DNA from: Nocardia salmonicida NBRC 13393
GTDB taxonomy: Bacteria; Actinomycetota; Actinomycetes; Mycobacteriales; Mycobacteriaceae
Assembly: GCF_001613085.1 (NCBI RefSeq)
Contig: NZ_BDBR01000004.1
Coordinates: forward strand, 248,001 to 312,000
Length of the DNA stretch: 64,000 nucleotides
Direction: 5' to 3'
Shown here: positions 1 through 8,636 of the stretch, in pieces
Layout: each line of letters starts with the position of its first letter
Position numbering within the stretch: the first letter of the stretch is position 1
The notes under the pieces: generated by a model
Database searches by the model: none
What the model was told of the DNA's origin: nothing
What the model saw: the letters and a program-made list of their open reading frames with translations, nothing else
Translations under genes and position numbers: made by a program

Positions 1-355
1 ACTGCTCATCGACCTGGTCGGCGGCTGGGCCAAGCCCTCGTTCCTCATAGGCGTTCTGAGCTATGTGCCGCTGTTGAACAAGATGCGCGACAATGTCGTC
101 GACATGGGCGTGGACGAGGAACGCCTGTACGCGGCTATGCGACGCTTCAGGGCTGTCGGTGAACGTAATCCGATCGCTAACCGCGTACCGATGTACCGCA
201 TCGTCAAGATGCACGCGAATTGGGTGATCAACCGCGATCACCCTTACCACCTGCTCGCCGACGCGCTGGTGAAACTGACCGCACGTGTTCCCGACCGCTT
301 CCTCGGACCGCAGCCGACCTGGTCCAAGGAACTGACCTACGAGCCGGTCGCGTGA
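1..355 (+). CDS. Unidentified protein, C-terminal fragment
   Basis: An open frame enters from before the window and ends at the TGA at 353-355, giving the last 117 residues of a protein. Its start lies outside the window. The tail is rich in Arg, Tyr, His and Trp and ends in a Pro/Trp-containing stretch. I recognise no catalytic motif or family with confidence. The stop overlaps the GTG of the next gene (GTGA, 352-355), so the two genes are translationally coupled and the protein probably works with the Baeyer-Villiger monooxygenase. That functional link is inferred from arrangement only. Confidence 0.6.
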   Translation, partial: LLIDLVGGWAKPSFLIGVLSYVPLLNKMRDNVVDMGVDEERLYAAMRRFRAVGERNPIANRVPMYRIVKMHANWVINRDHPYHLLADALVKLTARVPDRFLGPQPTWSKELTYEPVA

Positions 356-1872
356 GCGCCGCCGAGCCGCTGGATGTGGCCATCATCGGCGCGGGTTTCG
401 CGGGGATCGGTACCGCGATTCGGTTGCGCCAGAAAGGGATCACCGACTTCGCGATTTTCGAACGCGGGTCACAGGTGGGCGGAACCTGGCGCGACAACAC
501 CTATCCCGGCGCCGCGTGTGACATTCCCTCGCGGTTGTACTCCTACAGCTTCGCGCCCAATCCCGACTGGTCGCACACCTACTCCGGCAGTTCCGAGATA
601 CTCGACTACATCGAGTCGATGGTCGACGAATTCGACCTGCGGCCCCGGATCAGGTTCGGGCACAACGTCACCGGAACCACCTTCGACGAGGTGAGCGGCC
701 TGTGGACCATCGCCATGGCAGGGCGTAAGCGCGCAGTGCAGGCGCGCACGATCGTCATCGCCTCTGGACCATTGTCCAATGCCAGTCTTCCCAGTATTCC
801 CGGGATCGAGGACTACCAGGGGCACAAGATCCACAGCGCGCGCTGGGATCACGACTACGACTTCACCGGTAAGCGGGTCGCGGTGGTCGGCACCGGCGCG
901 AGTGCCGTGCAGATCGTTCCCGAACTCGTACGTCGTGCCGCGGCGGTCAAGGTATTCCAGCGGACTCCGGGGTGGGTGCTACCCCGGGTCAACCGACCGA
1001 CCAGCCAACGAACCAAGCAGATGTATCGTCGGCTGCCGGTCACCCAGTCCCTCGCCCGCCGAGGCTGGTTCTGGGGGCATGAGTCGGTGGCGCTCGGGGT
1101 CGTCTGGAACACGCCGCTGACCCGGGTCGTGGAATCGGTGGCCAAGCTGCACCTGCGTTCCCAGGTGCGCGACCCGTGGTTGCGCCGCCAGCTCACCCCG
1201 GGATTCCGCGCCGGCTGCAAGCGGCTGCTGATGACCAGCGACTACTACCCGGCACTGCAGAAGGACAACTGCACCCTGGTCACCTGGCCGATCGCCCGCA
1301 TCAGCGAACACGGCATCCGCACCGCCGAGGGTATCGAGCACCGTTTCGACGCCATCGTCTTCGCCACCGGATTCGAGGTTTCCAAGACCGGCAGCCCGAT
1401 CCCGGTGACCGGCCGCGACGGACGGGTCCTCGCTGACGAATGGAGCAAGGGGGCCTACGCGTTCAAGAGTGTCGCCGTGGCCGGATACCCGAACCTGTTC
1501 CTCACGTTCGGACCGAATTCGGGACCCGGCCACAATTCGGCGCTGGTGTACATGGAAGCGCAGATCGACTACCTGACCGACGCCATCGGCATGATCCTGA
1601 CGCAGAATCTGCGCACCCTCGAAGTGCGGCGCGATAGACAGGACCGGTACAACGAGCAGCTACAGCAGCGCCTGACGGCGACGACGTGGAATTCCGGCTG
1701 CCGCAGTTGGTATCTCACCGAGGACGGCTTCAACGCGACGATGTTTCCCGGCTTCGGCACCCAGTACGTTCAGCAATTGGCTGTCGTCGACCCCGACGAC
1801 TTCCTGTTCACCCCCGCCGACGGGGAATCGGTGATCGGAACCAGCGACCATGCCGTGGTCCCGCTCGGCTAG
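352..1872 (+). CDS. Flavin-containing Baeyer-Villiger monooxygenase
   Basis: This 506-residue FAD/NADPH monooxygenase would insert oxygen next to a ketone to form an ester or lactone. Visible motifs are the FAD-binding GAGFAG (residues 13-18), the Baeyer-Villiger fingerprint of the form (F/Y)xGxxxHxxxW at about 156-166, and a second Rossmann motif GTGASA near 180 for NADPH. Length is normal for the family. The GTG at 352 is chosen because it overlaps the upstream stop (GTGA) and places the FAD motif 12 residues from the N-terminus; the frame stays open further upstream. A strong inverted repeat follows the stop. The substrate cannot be deduced. Confidence 0.9.
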   Translation: MSAAEPLDVAIIGAGFAGIGTAIRLRQKGITDFAIFERGSQVGGTWRDNTYPGAACDIPSRLYSYSFAPNPDWSHTYSGSSEILDYIESMVDEFDLRPRIRFGHNVTGTTFDEVSGLWTIAMAGRKRAVQARTIVIASGPLSNASLPSIPGIEDYQGHKIHSARWDHDYDFTGKRVAVVGTGASAVQIVPELVRRAAAVKVFQRTPGWVLPRVNRPTSQRTKQMYRRLPVTQSLARRGWFWGHESVALGVVWNTPLTRVVESVAKLHLRSQVRDPWLRRQLTPGFRAGCKRLLMTSDYYPALQKDNCTLVTWPIARISEHGIRTAEGIEHRFDAIVFATGFEVSKTGSPIPVTGRDGRVLADEWSKGAYAFKSVAVAGYPNLFLTFGPNSGPGHNSALVYMEAQIDYLTDAIGMILTQNLRTLEVRRDRQDRYNEQLQQRLTATTWNSGCRSWYLTEDGFNATMFPGFGTQYVQQLAVVDPDDFLFTPADGESVIGTSDHAVVPLG

Positions 1873-1887
1873 GGTGACAACGATCCC

Positions 1888-1930
1888 TGTGTCCATGTCC
1901 CCGAGGACGCATCCCGGGGACATGGACACA
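1888..1930. terminator. Perfect 16-bp inverted repeat (terminator or operator)
   Basis: Two 16-base arms, 1888-1903 and 1915-1930, are exact reverse complements separated by 11 bases. The repeat starts 16 bases after the monooxygenase stop and ends 46 bases before the MerR-type gene. It has no T-tract, which is common for actinobacterial terminators. Its position would equally suit an operator for the regulator. Confidence 0.6.
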
Positions 1931-1976
1931 GCCGGTGCCTGCTCGGTGGCCGCGAGACGAACAGGAGACGAGACGG

Positions 1977-2735
1977 GTGTCGGAGTACCGCATCGATGAT
2001 CTCGCCCGCGCCGCAGGAACCACCGCCCGCAACGTGCGCTCGTATCAAGAGCGCGGACTGCTCCCGGTGCCGACCGCCCGCGCCGGGCGCGCCCTGATCT
2101 ACGACGACACCCACCTCGAGCGCCTGAAACTCATCGACGCGCTGCTGCAACGCGGCTTCACCACCGCGCACATCGCCGACTTCATCACCAGCTGGGAAAC
2201 CGGCAAGGATCTCGTCGATGTCCTCGGTTTGCCGCGTACGGCGACCCCCGACCCGGTCGACGCCTCACTCGAGGTCCCCCTCGAACTGGTCGCGACCTTC
2301 CTCGGCGCCGAGGCGAACGACCCGACGATGCTGACTCGTCTCAGCGAGCTCGGGGTGCTCCGAGTCCGCGGCGACATGGTGGAATTCACCGATCCGCTCC
2401 TGCTCGAGACCTTCGCCGACCTGCGCGAGTACAAGTTCGACCTCCGCCGCCTCGCCGACCTGCAGGCAGTGGTCCAGGACCGCCTCGACGACATCGCCCA
2501 CCAGATGTTCACCGTCACCCGCGACCATCTCGTCGAACTGCACGGCCCCGGCTGGCTACCGACCACCGACGCCGAGATCGCCGAAACCACCACCATGATC
2601 AATCACCTGCGTGACGTTGCCGTTGCCGCCGTGCAGCACAGTCTCGTCCAAGCGCTCGACCGCACGTTGACCCAGGAATTGGGCGAATACCTCGCCACCA
2701 CCGCCGAGAGCCGCTCTGCCGCGGACCCGGAATAG
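1977..2735 (+). CDS. MerR-family transcriptional regulator
   Basis: A 252-residue regulator. Residues 4-70 form a MerR winged-helix domain: YRIDDLARAAGTTARNVRSY is followed by ERGLLP and the wing region ending RLKLIDALLQRGF. The C-terminal 180 residues are a helical effector domain of unknown ligand, without the cysteines of metal-sensing MerR proteins. GTG 1977 is preferred because AGGAG lies at 1963-1967 with a 9-base spacer, and it places the HTH at the very N-terminus. Open frame exists upstream but lacks a ribosome site. The large inverted repeat just upstream may be its operator or the terminator of the monooxygenase. Confidence 0.85.
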   Translation: MSEYRIDDLARAAGTTARNVRSYQERGLLPVPTARAGRALIYDDTHLERLKLIDALLQRGFTTAHIADFITSWETGKDLVDVLGLPRTATPDPVDASLEVPLELVATFLGAEANDPTMLTRLSELGVLRVRGDMVEFTDPLLLETFADLREYKFDLRRLADLQAVVQDRLDDIAHQMFTVTRDHLVELHGPGWLPTTDAEIAETTTMINHLRDVAVAAVQHSLVQALDRTLTQELGEYLATTAESRSAADPE

Positions 2736-2809
2736 CTCCTCGTCCACCGCCTTCCTCCACGCGATCGCCGCATACCGACCGCAGCTGAATGCGTTCGCTC
2801 ATCGAATTG

Positions 2810-3700
2810 TCAGGACTTCCACCCGCTGCGCGCGAGCCATCCCGGGAAGTCCAGCAGCTCCGGACGGAGACGGCGCAGCTCGTCGATGTCGATGCCGAGA
2901 TCCGGTACGGTGTCGAACGCCTCGAACATCTCGGCAACATGTTCATCGAAAGCTCGCACCATCTCGATCGACAGCCGATTGCTCCGGGCCGGTCGCCCGC
3001 TCACCGCGCCGAAGGCCGAGGCGATCTCCGGCGCGGTGAGCCGGTCGCCCGCCAGCGACACCGTGGCACCGAGGTAGTCCACCGGCCGGGCGAAGGCGAT
3101 CGCCGCGAACGCCGCGATGTCCTCCACCGCGATCAGCGACAGCGGAATGTCTTCCCGCACAGCCAGGTTGACGATCAGGGTGCCGTCGTCACCGACGGCG
3201 GGCCGGTTCAAGGTGTCGAAGTTGTCCATGAAGAAGGTAGGCCGCAACACCGTGGCGGGCACCCCGCTGTCCGCGATGTAGGCCTCGAGGTGTTCCTTCA
3301 CCTTGTAATAGGTGACCTTCGTGCCGAGCCCGGCGCCGCGCAGCGAGCTGTAGACCAGATGCTCGACACCGGCCGCACGCGCCAGATCGACCACGAGCTC
3401 GCCGCGTCGCCGCTCGGCAGCCAGCCCCGCCTCGGTGATGTGAACCCCTTCCATCATGGTCAGCATGAGGAAGACACCGTAAGCGCCGTCCAGCGCGGAC
3501 TTCACCGCGGCCGGATCGTCGAGATCACCGATGACCAGCTCCGCGCCGGCCGCCGCCAACCGCTGAGCCGCCGGAGCCGCGGGATCGCGGACGAACGCAC
3601 GGACCGGACGCCTCTGCGCCAGCAGCTGACGCACGGTCGCACTCCCCTGACGACCCGTGGCGCCGATGACCAGAATTGGCCGGAATTCGTTGCTACTCAT
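2810..3700 (-). CDS. NmrA-like NAD(P)-binding oxidoreductase
   Basis: A 296-residue atypical SDR of the NmrA/HSCARG type. GATGRQG near the N-terminus is the dinucleotide loop, followed by VRAFVRDP (cofactor phosphate region) and DLDDPAAVKSAL, all typical of the family. Members act as NADP sensors or quinone/isoflavone-type reductases; which applies here is unknown. The start at 3700 (MSSNEF) follows GAGGAAG at good spacing; a GTG at 3739 is possible but weaker. It is divergent from the XRE regulator at 3844 and is its likely target. Confidence 0.85.
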   Translation of the reverse strand: MSSNEFRPILVIGATGRQGSATVRQLLAQRRPVRAFVRDPAAPAAQRLAAAGAELVIGDLDDPAAVKSALDGAYGVFLMLTMMEGVHITEAGLAAERRRGELVVDLARAAGVEHLVYSSLRGAGLGTKVTYYKVKEHLEAYIADSGVPATVLRPTFFMDNFDTLNRPAVGDDGTLIVNLAVREDIPLSLIAVEDIAAFAAIAFARPVDYLGATVSLAGDRLTAPEIASAFGAVSGRPARSNRLSIEMVRAFDEHVAEMFEAFDTVPDLGIDIDELRRLRPELLDFPGWLARSGWKS

Positions 3701-3763
3701 GGTAACTGCTTCCTCGTCGTCGGTGATGTCGTCGATCACCTGCTGATATCGACGCTAGATCGC

Positions 3764-3776
3764 CCAGCGACGCTGG
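3764..3776. promoter_or_regulatory. Palindrome in divergent promoter region
   Basis: CCAGCG-A-CGCTGG is an exact 6+1+6 palindrome midway between the divergent NmrA-reductase and XRE-regulator genes. Its location fits an operator for the XRE regulator. The assignment is inferred from position only. Confidence 0.4.
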
Positions 3777-3843
3777 TCCTGGTACGAATACTGCTACCCA
3801 GAACAGCAATGTTCACTGATTGACCCGGTGAGGGAACCACCTG

Positions 3844-4674
3844 ATGATCGACAAGCACCGCGCCGAACTCGCCGATTTCCTCAAGGCACACCGCTCCCGC
3901 TTGCAACCCGCCGATGTCGGTCTGCCTGAGGATCTGATCCCAGGCCGGAGGCGCACCCCGGGGCTGCGTCGTGAAGAGGTTGCCGAGTTGGCCGGGGTGA
4001 GTCTCACTTGGTACACGTGGCTGGAGCAAGGCCGCAAGATCGCGGCCAGCCCGCAGGTAGTGGACGCGCTGGCGCGGGCGTTGCGTCTGGAGCCTGTCCA
4101 GCACAGGCAGTTGCGGAGGCTCGCTGGGCTCGCCGATCCGGTGGTGAAATATCAGGCAGGGGATGAGATCACGCGTTTGCAACGGTTGGTCGACGCGACG
4201 TATCCGACCCCGGCGGTGGTGCACGATGCGCGGTTGGATTTCGTCGTGTGGAACAGTGCGTTCAGCCGGATCCGCGCCGACCCGGCCGCGCTGGCGCCCG
4301 AGCACCGGAATCTGCTGTGGTGGATGTACACCGACGAACGTAACCGCGCCATGATGCGCCGCTGGGAAGCCGCCGCCCGGGCGATCATCAGCCAGTTCCG
4401 AGTTCTGCTCGGCAACAGTCCGGGTGACCCACGCCTGACCCAAGTGGTGACCGAATTGAGCGCCGCCAGCCCGGAATTCCGCACCTGGTGGTCGGAGTAT
4501 CCGATACAGGACTTCAAGCCGACCATCATCAGCATCGACCACCCCGAGGCAGGGCCGATCGACCTGGAACTATTCCAACTGCGGCTGGTCGAGAACCCGG
4601 AACTGCTACTCGTCGTCCAACTTCCGGCAACCGACGACGACCGCGAACGCGTCCACACCTACCTGAACACGTGA
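3844..4674 (+). CDS. XRE-family regulator with MmyB-like ligand domain
   Basis: A 276-residue regulator. An N-terminal XRE helix-turn-helix (GLRREEVAELAGVSLTWYTW followed by LEQGR, about residues 40-65) precedes an MmyB-like C-terminal domain (about 105-270) marked by PAVVHDARLDFVVWN and LLWWMYTD. These domains typically bind fatty-acid-like ligands in actinobacteria. ATG 3844 follows GAGGGA. The gene diverges from the NmrA reductase with 143 bases between them, the classic arrangement of an MmyB-type repressor and its target oxidoreductase. Confidence 0.92.
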   Translation: MIDKHRAELADFLKAHRSRLQPADVGLPEDLIPGRRRTPGLRREEVAELAGVSLTWYTWLEQGRKIAASPQVVDALARALRLEPVQHRQLRRLAGLADPVVKYQAGDEITRLQRLVDATYPTPAVVHDARLDFVVWNSAFSRIRADPAALAPEHRNLLWWMYTDERNRAMMRRWEAAARAIISQFRVLLGNSPGDPRLTQVVTELSAASPEFRTWWSEYPIQDFKPTIISIDHPEAGPIDLELFQLRLVENPELLLVVQLPATDDDRERVHTYLNT

Positions 4675-4723
4675 CGTTCGACGAGCCGGTACAGATCGCG
4701 ATCTCTCCCATACGATCGGTTCC

Positions 4724-5641
4724 ATGCGACTCGGACTGGCCGATCTGATCGATCCTCGCCTGCGGCTTCTTGCCGACGAGTCACGCGCCTTCTACGAAAA
4801 ACGCTCGGCCGGACGAGGTCCGAATTGTTTGGAGGAGCTTCGCGCAGTCCGATCCAGTGCCGCAGATCCTGCCCCAGTGAATCCACCGCCCGTCGAAGAG
4901 CTTGTGGTTGTCGACGGACGCCGTGTCCCACTGCGGATCCACACACCCGTGAGCGGAGCGGTGAACGGTGTGTTCTTGGAGATCCACGGGGGCGGCTTCT
5001 ACATGGGATCGGCTGCCGACAGCGATGTCCGCAACCGCAGACTCGCGGACACTCTCGGCCTCGCTGTCGTGAGCGTCGAATATCGGCTCGCGCCCGAACA
5101 TCCGTGGCCCGCTGCGCCGGACGATTGCGAAACCGCCGCGCGATGGCTGATCGAGAATGCCGGGCACCGCTTCGGTACGGCAAAGCTCGCTGTCGGCGGG
5201 TTCTCGGCCGGCGCAACGCTGGCGATGACGACGCTGCTGCGCCTGCGTGACCAGGGGGTCACCGCATTCGACTGTGCCGTGCTGCAATTCGGAACCTACG
5301 ACCTGAGCGCACAGACACCGGCCGGACGTCTGATCGCAGACGAATACTTCCTCGAAACGTACGCCGGTACGGCGTCAGATCGAACCGACCCCGACCTTTC
5401 CCCGATCTACGCCGAGCTCTCCAACCTGCCCCCGATCCTCATGGTCGTCGGCGATTTCGACATCCTGCTGCAGGACAACCTGGCTATGGCCGCTCGACTA
5501 TCAGCCTCGGGGGCAGAGGTCGATCTCCGCATCTACCCCGATTCGCCCCATGGGTTCACCGGACACCCGACCCCGATGGCGCGCGCCGCAATCGACGACA
5601 TCCACACTTGGCTCGGAAGTCATCTCAGTCCTGCACGCTGA
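4724..5641 (+). CDS. Alpha/beta hydrolase, hormone-sensitive lipase type
   Basis: A 305-residue esterase of the HSL/acetyl-hydrolase family. It shows the oxyanion-hole HGGGF, the conserved YRLAPEHPWPA, the nucleophile elbow GFSAG, an Asp in GDFDIL and a C-terminal His in SPHGF, so the catalytic triad is complete. It likely hydrolyses short-chain esters in the cytoplasm, as no signal peptide is seen. It follows the XRE regulator by 49 bases on the same strand, so it could be co-transcribed. Confidence 0.92.
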   Translation: MRLGLADLIDPRLRLLADESRAFYEKRSAGRGPNCLEELRAVRSSAADPAPVNPPPVEELVVVDGRRVPLRIHTPVSGAVNGVFLEIHGGGFYMGSAADSDVRNRRLADTLGLAVVSVEYRLAPEHPWPAAPDDCETAARWLIENAGHRFGTAKLAVGGFSAGATLAMTTLLRLRDQGVTAFDCAVLQFGTYDLSAQTPAGRLIADEYFLETYAGTASDRTDPDLSPIYAELSNLPPILMVVGDFDILLQDNLAMAARLSASGAEVDLRIYPDSPHGFTGHPTPMARAAIDDIHTWLGSHLSPAR

Positions 5642-6012
5642 TATGGGCCCGAGCCCTTGGACTGACCGCAGAACGCCGCTAGACGATGTCCTGGTTACCT
5701 GTGCTCTGCACTGTCGACGTACCCCCAGAGCCTCGCGGCGGATGACCGCTCGCAGCGACTGAGGGCGCGGTTACACGCCAGCGGATCGTTAGCAGCTCCA
5801 GCTATAAGGAGTGCGGAGGTGGTACGACCCGCTGGAGTGAGCTGATAGTTCATACTCCTCGAACCCGAGCACGGGAGACGACAACGTCACCTCGCCCGTC
5901 CGACCGGTCTTCAACCACATCGCTACCACCGAGTCGATCTGAGGATCCTGAAATGCCGATGACGTGAGCATCATGGGCAGCCAGCCGGGCTTCGCATAGA
6001 TACGGTACCGCT
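5642..6012. other. Intergenic stretch, one doubtful minus-strand frame
   Basis: These 371 bases hold no recognisable gene. A 61-codon minus-strand frame (5789-5974) encodes a Ser/Tyr/Leu-rich peptide with protein-like composition, but it has no homology I can name and no clear ribosome site. It may be a remnant. Confidence 0.4.
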
Positions 6013-6360
6013 GTGGTAGCGAGACTGAGACAGGGCGATGGCTGCGAACTGCCCGCCGTCGCCGTTTATTGGCTTACGGACGACCCACAACCGGGCATCG
6101 TTCTCGTCGAATTGCTAGATGCACACGGCCGACCTCATCAACTGGTCGGCAAGAGCGTCTACTTCGGTGGGGAGCTTCTTCCAACGTCGCCCTATCCGTG
6201 CCCGACAAGCATCCGGTGCACAATCGAGGACATCGACGACGACCTCGCAACGGTCAGCACAGCGGACTGGTTCACCGGCGGCCCCGACCACGTACCTTTC
6301 GTCTTCGAAGTGCTTCTGGATATTCTCGATCCGACAAACTCTCGGCCGCCCAGCGTCTGA
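6013..6360 (+). CDS. Hypothetical protein, 115 residues
   Basis: I do not recognise this family. The acidic protein has natural composition rather than the Arg/Pro bias of noncoding frames. Notable stretches are VYWLTDDPQPG, LVGKSVYFGGELLP, CTIEDIDDDLATVSTADW and a hydrophobic C-terminus FVFEVLLDIL. The start is taken as GTG 6013, the first start codon after the in-frame stop at 5965; no good ribosome site is visible. It precedes the ADP-ribosylglycohydrolase by 138 bases on the same strand, which may be coincidental. Confidence 0.5.
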   Translation: MVARLRQGDGCELPAVAVYWLTDDPQPGIVLVELLDAHGRPHQLVGKSVYFGGELLPTSPYPCPTSIRCTIEDIDDDLATVSTADWFTGGPDHVPFVFEVLLDILDPTNSRPPSV

Positions 6361-6498
6361 GCCAGACGCCTATTTCGATTTGCCGCCTTGACAGTGCTGG
6401 CCAGAGACCGCAGCGGCAGTAGATCCGACTGTGGTCTATGTACGTGCGGGCAACATCGGATTCGGTCCGGTAGTCGCAGCGACTGTCAGACTGGCTGG

Positions 6499-7392
6499 AT
6501 GAACCCTGATGGACAGGCGCGGGCACTGTCCTCGTTGCGTGGTTTGGCGGTAGGGGACGCGTTCGGGGCATGTTTCGACGACGCGATCAATCATGGCGCG
6601 TTGCGATCGCGAACCCTGTTGCCCGGGCCGTGGTTGTGGACCGACGATACGCAGATGGCGTGCTCGATCTTCGCTGTGCTCAGTGCCCACGGTCGCATCG
6701 ATCAGGGGGTGCTGGCCGGTTCCTTCGCTGAGCATTACGACATCTATCGCCGATACGGGCCCGGAACCAGCCGGATCCTGCGGCTCATGCGCCAAAAGGG
6801 CTATCACTGGCGTGAACTCGCTCAACAGGCACGTGAGGGGCGGGGGTCCTGGGGCAATGGTGCCTCGATGCGGGTAGCGCCGCTGGGTGCGTGGTTCGCT
6901 GACGACCTGGACCGGGTCGTCGACGAGGCGACAGCTTCAGCGGTAGTCACTCATACCCACCCCGATGCTGTAGCCGGTGCGGTCGCGGTAGCTGTCGCTG
7001 CTGCCCTGTTCTCGGCGCAACCGCAGCTACGCCGTAGTCAGTTTCTCGAAACGGTCGCCGCCTGGACGCCATCCGGCCCGGTCCGAGACAAGATCACCAA
7101 TGCCCAGGATGTTCGCGATGCTGTCACTGCAGCTGTGGAATTAGGAGTCGGACACGACACCTCCGCGCTCGATACCGTCCCGTTCTGTCTCTGGGTCGCG
7201 GCTCACCACGGCCATGACTTCGCCGACTCGTGCTGGACAGCCGCCTCCGCAGGTGGTGACAGCGACACCACCTGCGCAATCATCGGCGGAATTATCGGTG
7301 CCGGCCCCGTCATCGACGGCGTGCCGCCTGAATGGTTCGCGCGTTGCGAGCTGCTACCTGAATGGGCAACCGCGGCTGTACCGCTCGCCTGA
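6499..7392 (+). CDS. ADP-ribosylglycohydrolase family protein
   Basis: A 297-residue DraG/ARH-fold hydrolase expected to remove ADP-ribose from proteins, nucleic acids or small molecules using a dinuclear metal centre. Metal-site motifs are GDAFG (19-23), WTDDTQMA (47-54), the internal THTHPDA and the C-terminal GGDSDTTCAIIGGIIGA. All key Asp/Thr ligands appear present, so it is probably active. ATG 6499 is chosen because the family begins a few residues before the first helix; the frame extends upstream without homology. No ADP-ribosyltransferase partner is seen nearby. Confidence 0.88.
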   Translation: MNPDGQARALSSLRGLAVGDAFGACFDDAINHGALRSRTLLPGPWLWTDDTQMACSIFAVLSAHGRIDQGVLAGSFAEHYDIYRRYGPGTSRILRLMRQKGYHWRELAQQAREGRGSWGNGASMRVAPLGAWFADDLDRVVDEATASAVVTHTHPDAVAGAVAVAVAAALFSAQPQLRRSQFLETVAAWTPSGPVRDKITNAQDVRDAVTAAVELGVGHDTSALDTVPFCLWVAAHHGHDFADSCWTAASAGGDSDTTCAIIGGIIGAGPVIDGVPPEWFARCELLPEWATAAVPLA

Positions 7393-7544
7393 GCGCACGC
7401 TGGAGTTCCCGCGACCCGCGCGGTTCGTCCGGCCAGCCAGATACTCAACCCAACGCACGGTAATGCCGAATCGAGGGCGTTTCATCTACCGTCGTCGCAG
7501 ATTCCAGAACGACGGCGCCGACATCCTGATGCAGACTGGAGCCC

Positions 7545-7832
7545 ATGGCGAAGGATCCGATCGAGCTCGAGGGTGAGCGCGGGCAGTTGTTGGCTCAGTT
7601 GGGTGAGCTGCGCCGCGCGGTCGCGGAATTGTCTGATGGGTATGCGGTTCTCCCCGAGTCGGGGCTGATCATCGACACCGTTGGTGCGGGCGCTTTGACT
7701 ACTCCGGGCTACTGTGTCGCCGGGGCGCGGGAAGTGCTGGACGAAGTACTCATCGAGCTGGACGCGGCCAGCGACGCAATGGAGAGAGCTGCCCAGTACA
7801 CGGCTCGGCTACGCGGTGTGGTGTTCGACTGA
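7545..7832 (+). CDS. Hypothetical small protein, 95 residues
   Basis: An unrecognised acidic, mostly helical protein. The N-terminal 35 residues (ELEGERGQLLAQLGELRRAV) and the C-terminal 35 residues (VLDEVLIELDAASDAMERAA) look like amphipathic coiled helices around a Gly-rich loop. This two-helix layout resembles WXG100-sized proteins, but no WXG motif is present. ATG 7545 follows GGAG at a short distance. No membrane segment or signal peptide is seen. Confidence 0.55.
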   Translation: MAKDPIELEGERGQLLAQLGELRRAVAELSDGYAVLPESGLIIDTVGAGALTTPGYCVAGAREVLDEVLIELDAASDAMERAAQYTARLRGVVFD

Positions 7833-8037
7833 ATACCCGCGCGGATCGCTGAATGAACGCACGGTATTACCGCATATCGCGAGGTCGAGTACGTCCTCAT
7901 CTGCCGATTTCAGCGTGTGTCGATCCGTCAGCTTCTCGCCCGCGGCCGACACCGAACCTCGATCTCGACGCGCTGGTCCCCGGTTCGCCGAGCACGTCGT
8001 CGACGCACCGCGTGTGCGTCTTTGAAGGTGAAATACA

Positions 8038-8636
8038 TTGAGTGACAGGCTTTATCGAAGACGCCGGACCCCACAGGCCATGACCGCCATCGTCGTGTCG
8101 GTGGGCCTGCTGACGGGCTGTGAAGCGGAGACCGGGTAGTACCGACTCCGGCACCGGTCACGAAGTCTGGATCGTCGATGCATCCGTCGAAGATCGCGTT
8201 CACCGACAACGGAGGACCCTCCGGCCCGTCGGTGTATGTGATGAATTCCGACGGCACAGAGCTGCGCGCGCTGCTCGAGGATGCGATCACTCCGGCCTTC
8301 ACTTCGGATGGATCCGGGATCGTCTTCGCCAGCGGACGACGCGGCCATAACCGGACCGAGACCTATCTGATGGATGCCGACGGCGGCAATATCCGCCCCC
8401 TCACCGGCGAGGGCACAGCACTTCCCTCGCCCGACCCCTATTATTCCACGACCCTTCCGGCGTTCTCCCCCGACGGCACCCACCTGCTCGTCACCCGCTG
8501 GACCCAAAATTCGGCAAAGGTGATGACCGGCGCCGAGATCTGGGTGATGAACCCCGACGGCAGCGATCCGCGCCGCCTCACCGAACCGAATCAGCCCGCG
8601 CGAGCGGCAAGCTGGGGCGGCAATCCCGATTCATGA
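8038..8636 (+). pseudogene. TolB-like beta-propeller lipoprotein, frameshifted
   Basis: TTG 8038, seven bases after AAGGTG, opens a frame with an Arg-rich n-region, a hydrophobic core and a lipobox LLTGC. That frame stops at TAG 8137-8139. The rest of the protein (VVPTPAPVTKSG and onward) is in another frame from about 8136 to 8636. It contains PD40/WD40-like propeller repeats such as VYVMNSDGTELRAL, TYLMDADGGNIRPLT and IWVMNPDGSDPRRLT. Adding one G to the GGG run at 8134-8136 fuses both parts exactly. It was probably a membrane-anchored extracellular propeller protein of about 200 residues. The shift could be real decay or a homopolymer sequencing error. Confidence 0.7.

Noticed and set aside
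1888..1930. Inverted repeat as insertion-sequence ends
   Set aside because: The arms are separated by only 11 bases and no transposase lies between them.
5789..5974. Minus-strand 61-codon frame as a gene
   Set aside because: Composition is protein-like, but there is no ribosome site, no family and a very short length; kept only as a note on the intergenic stretch.
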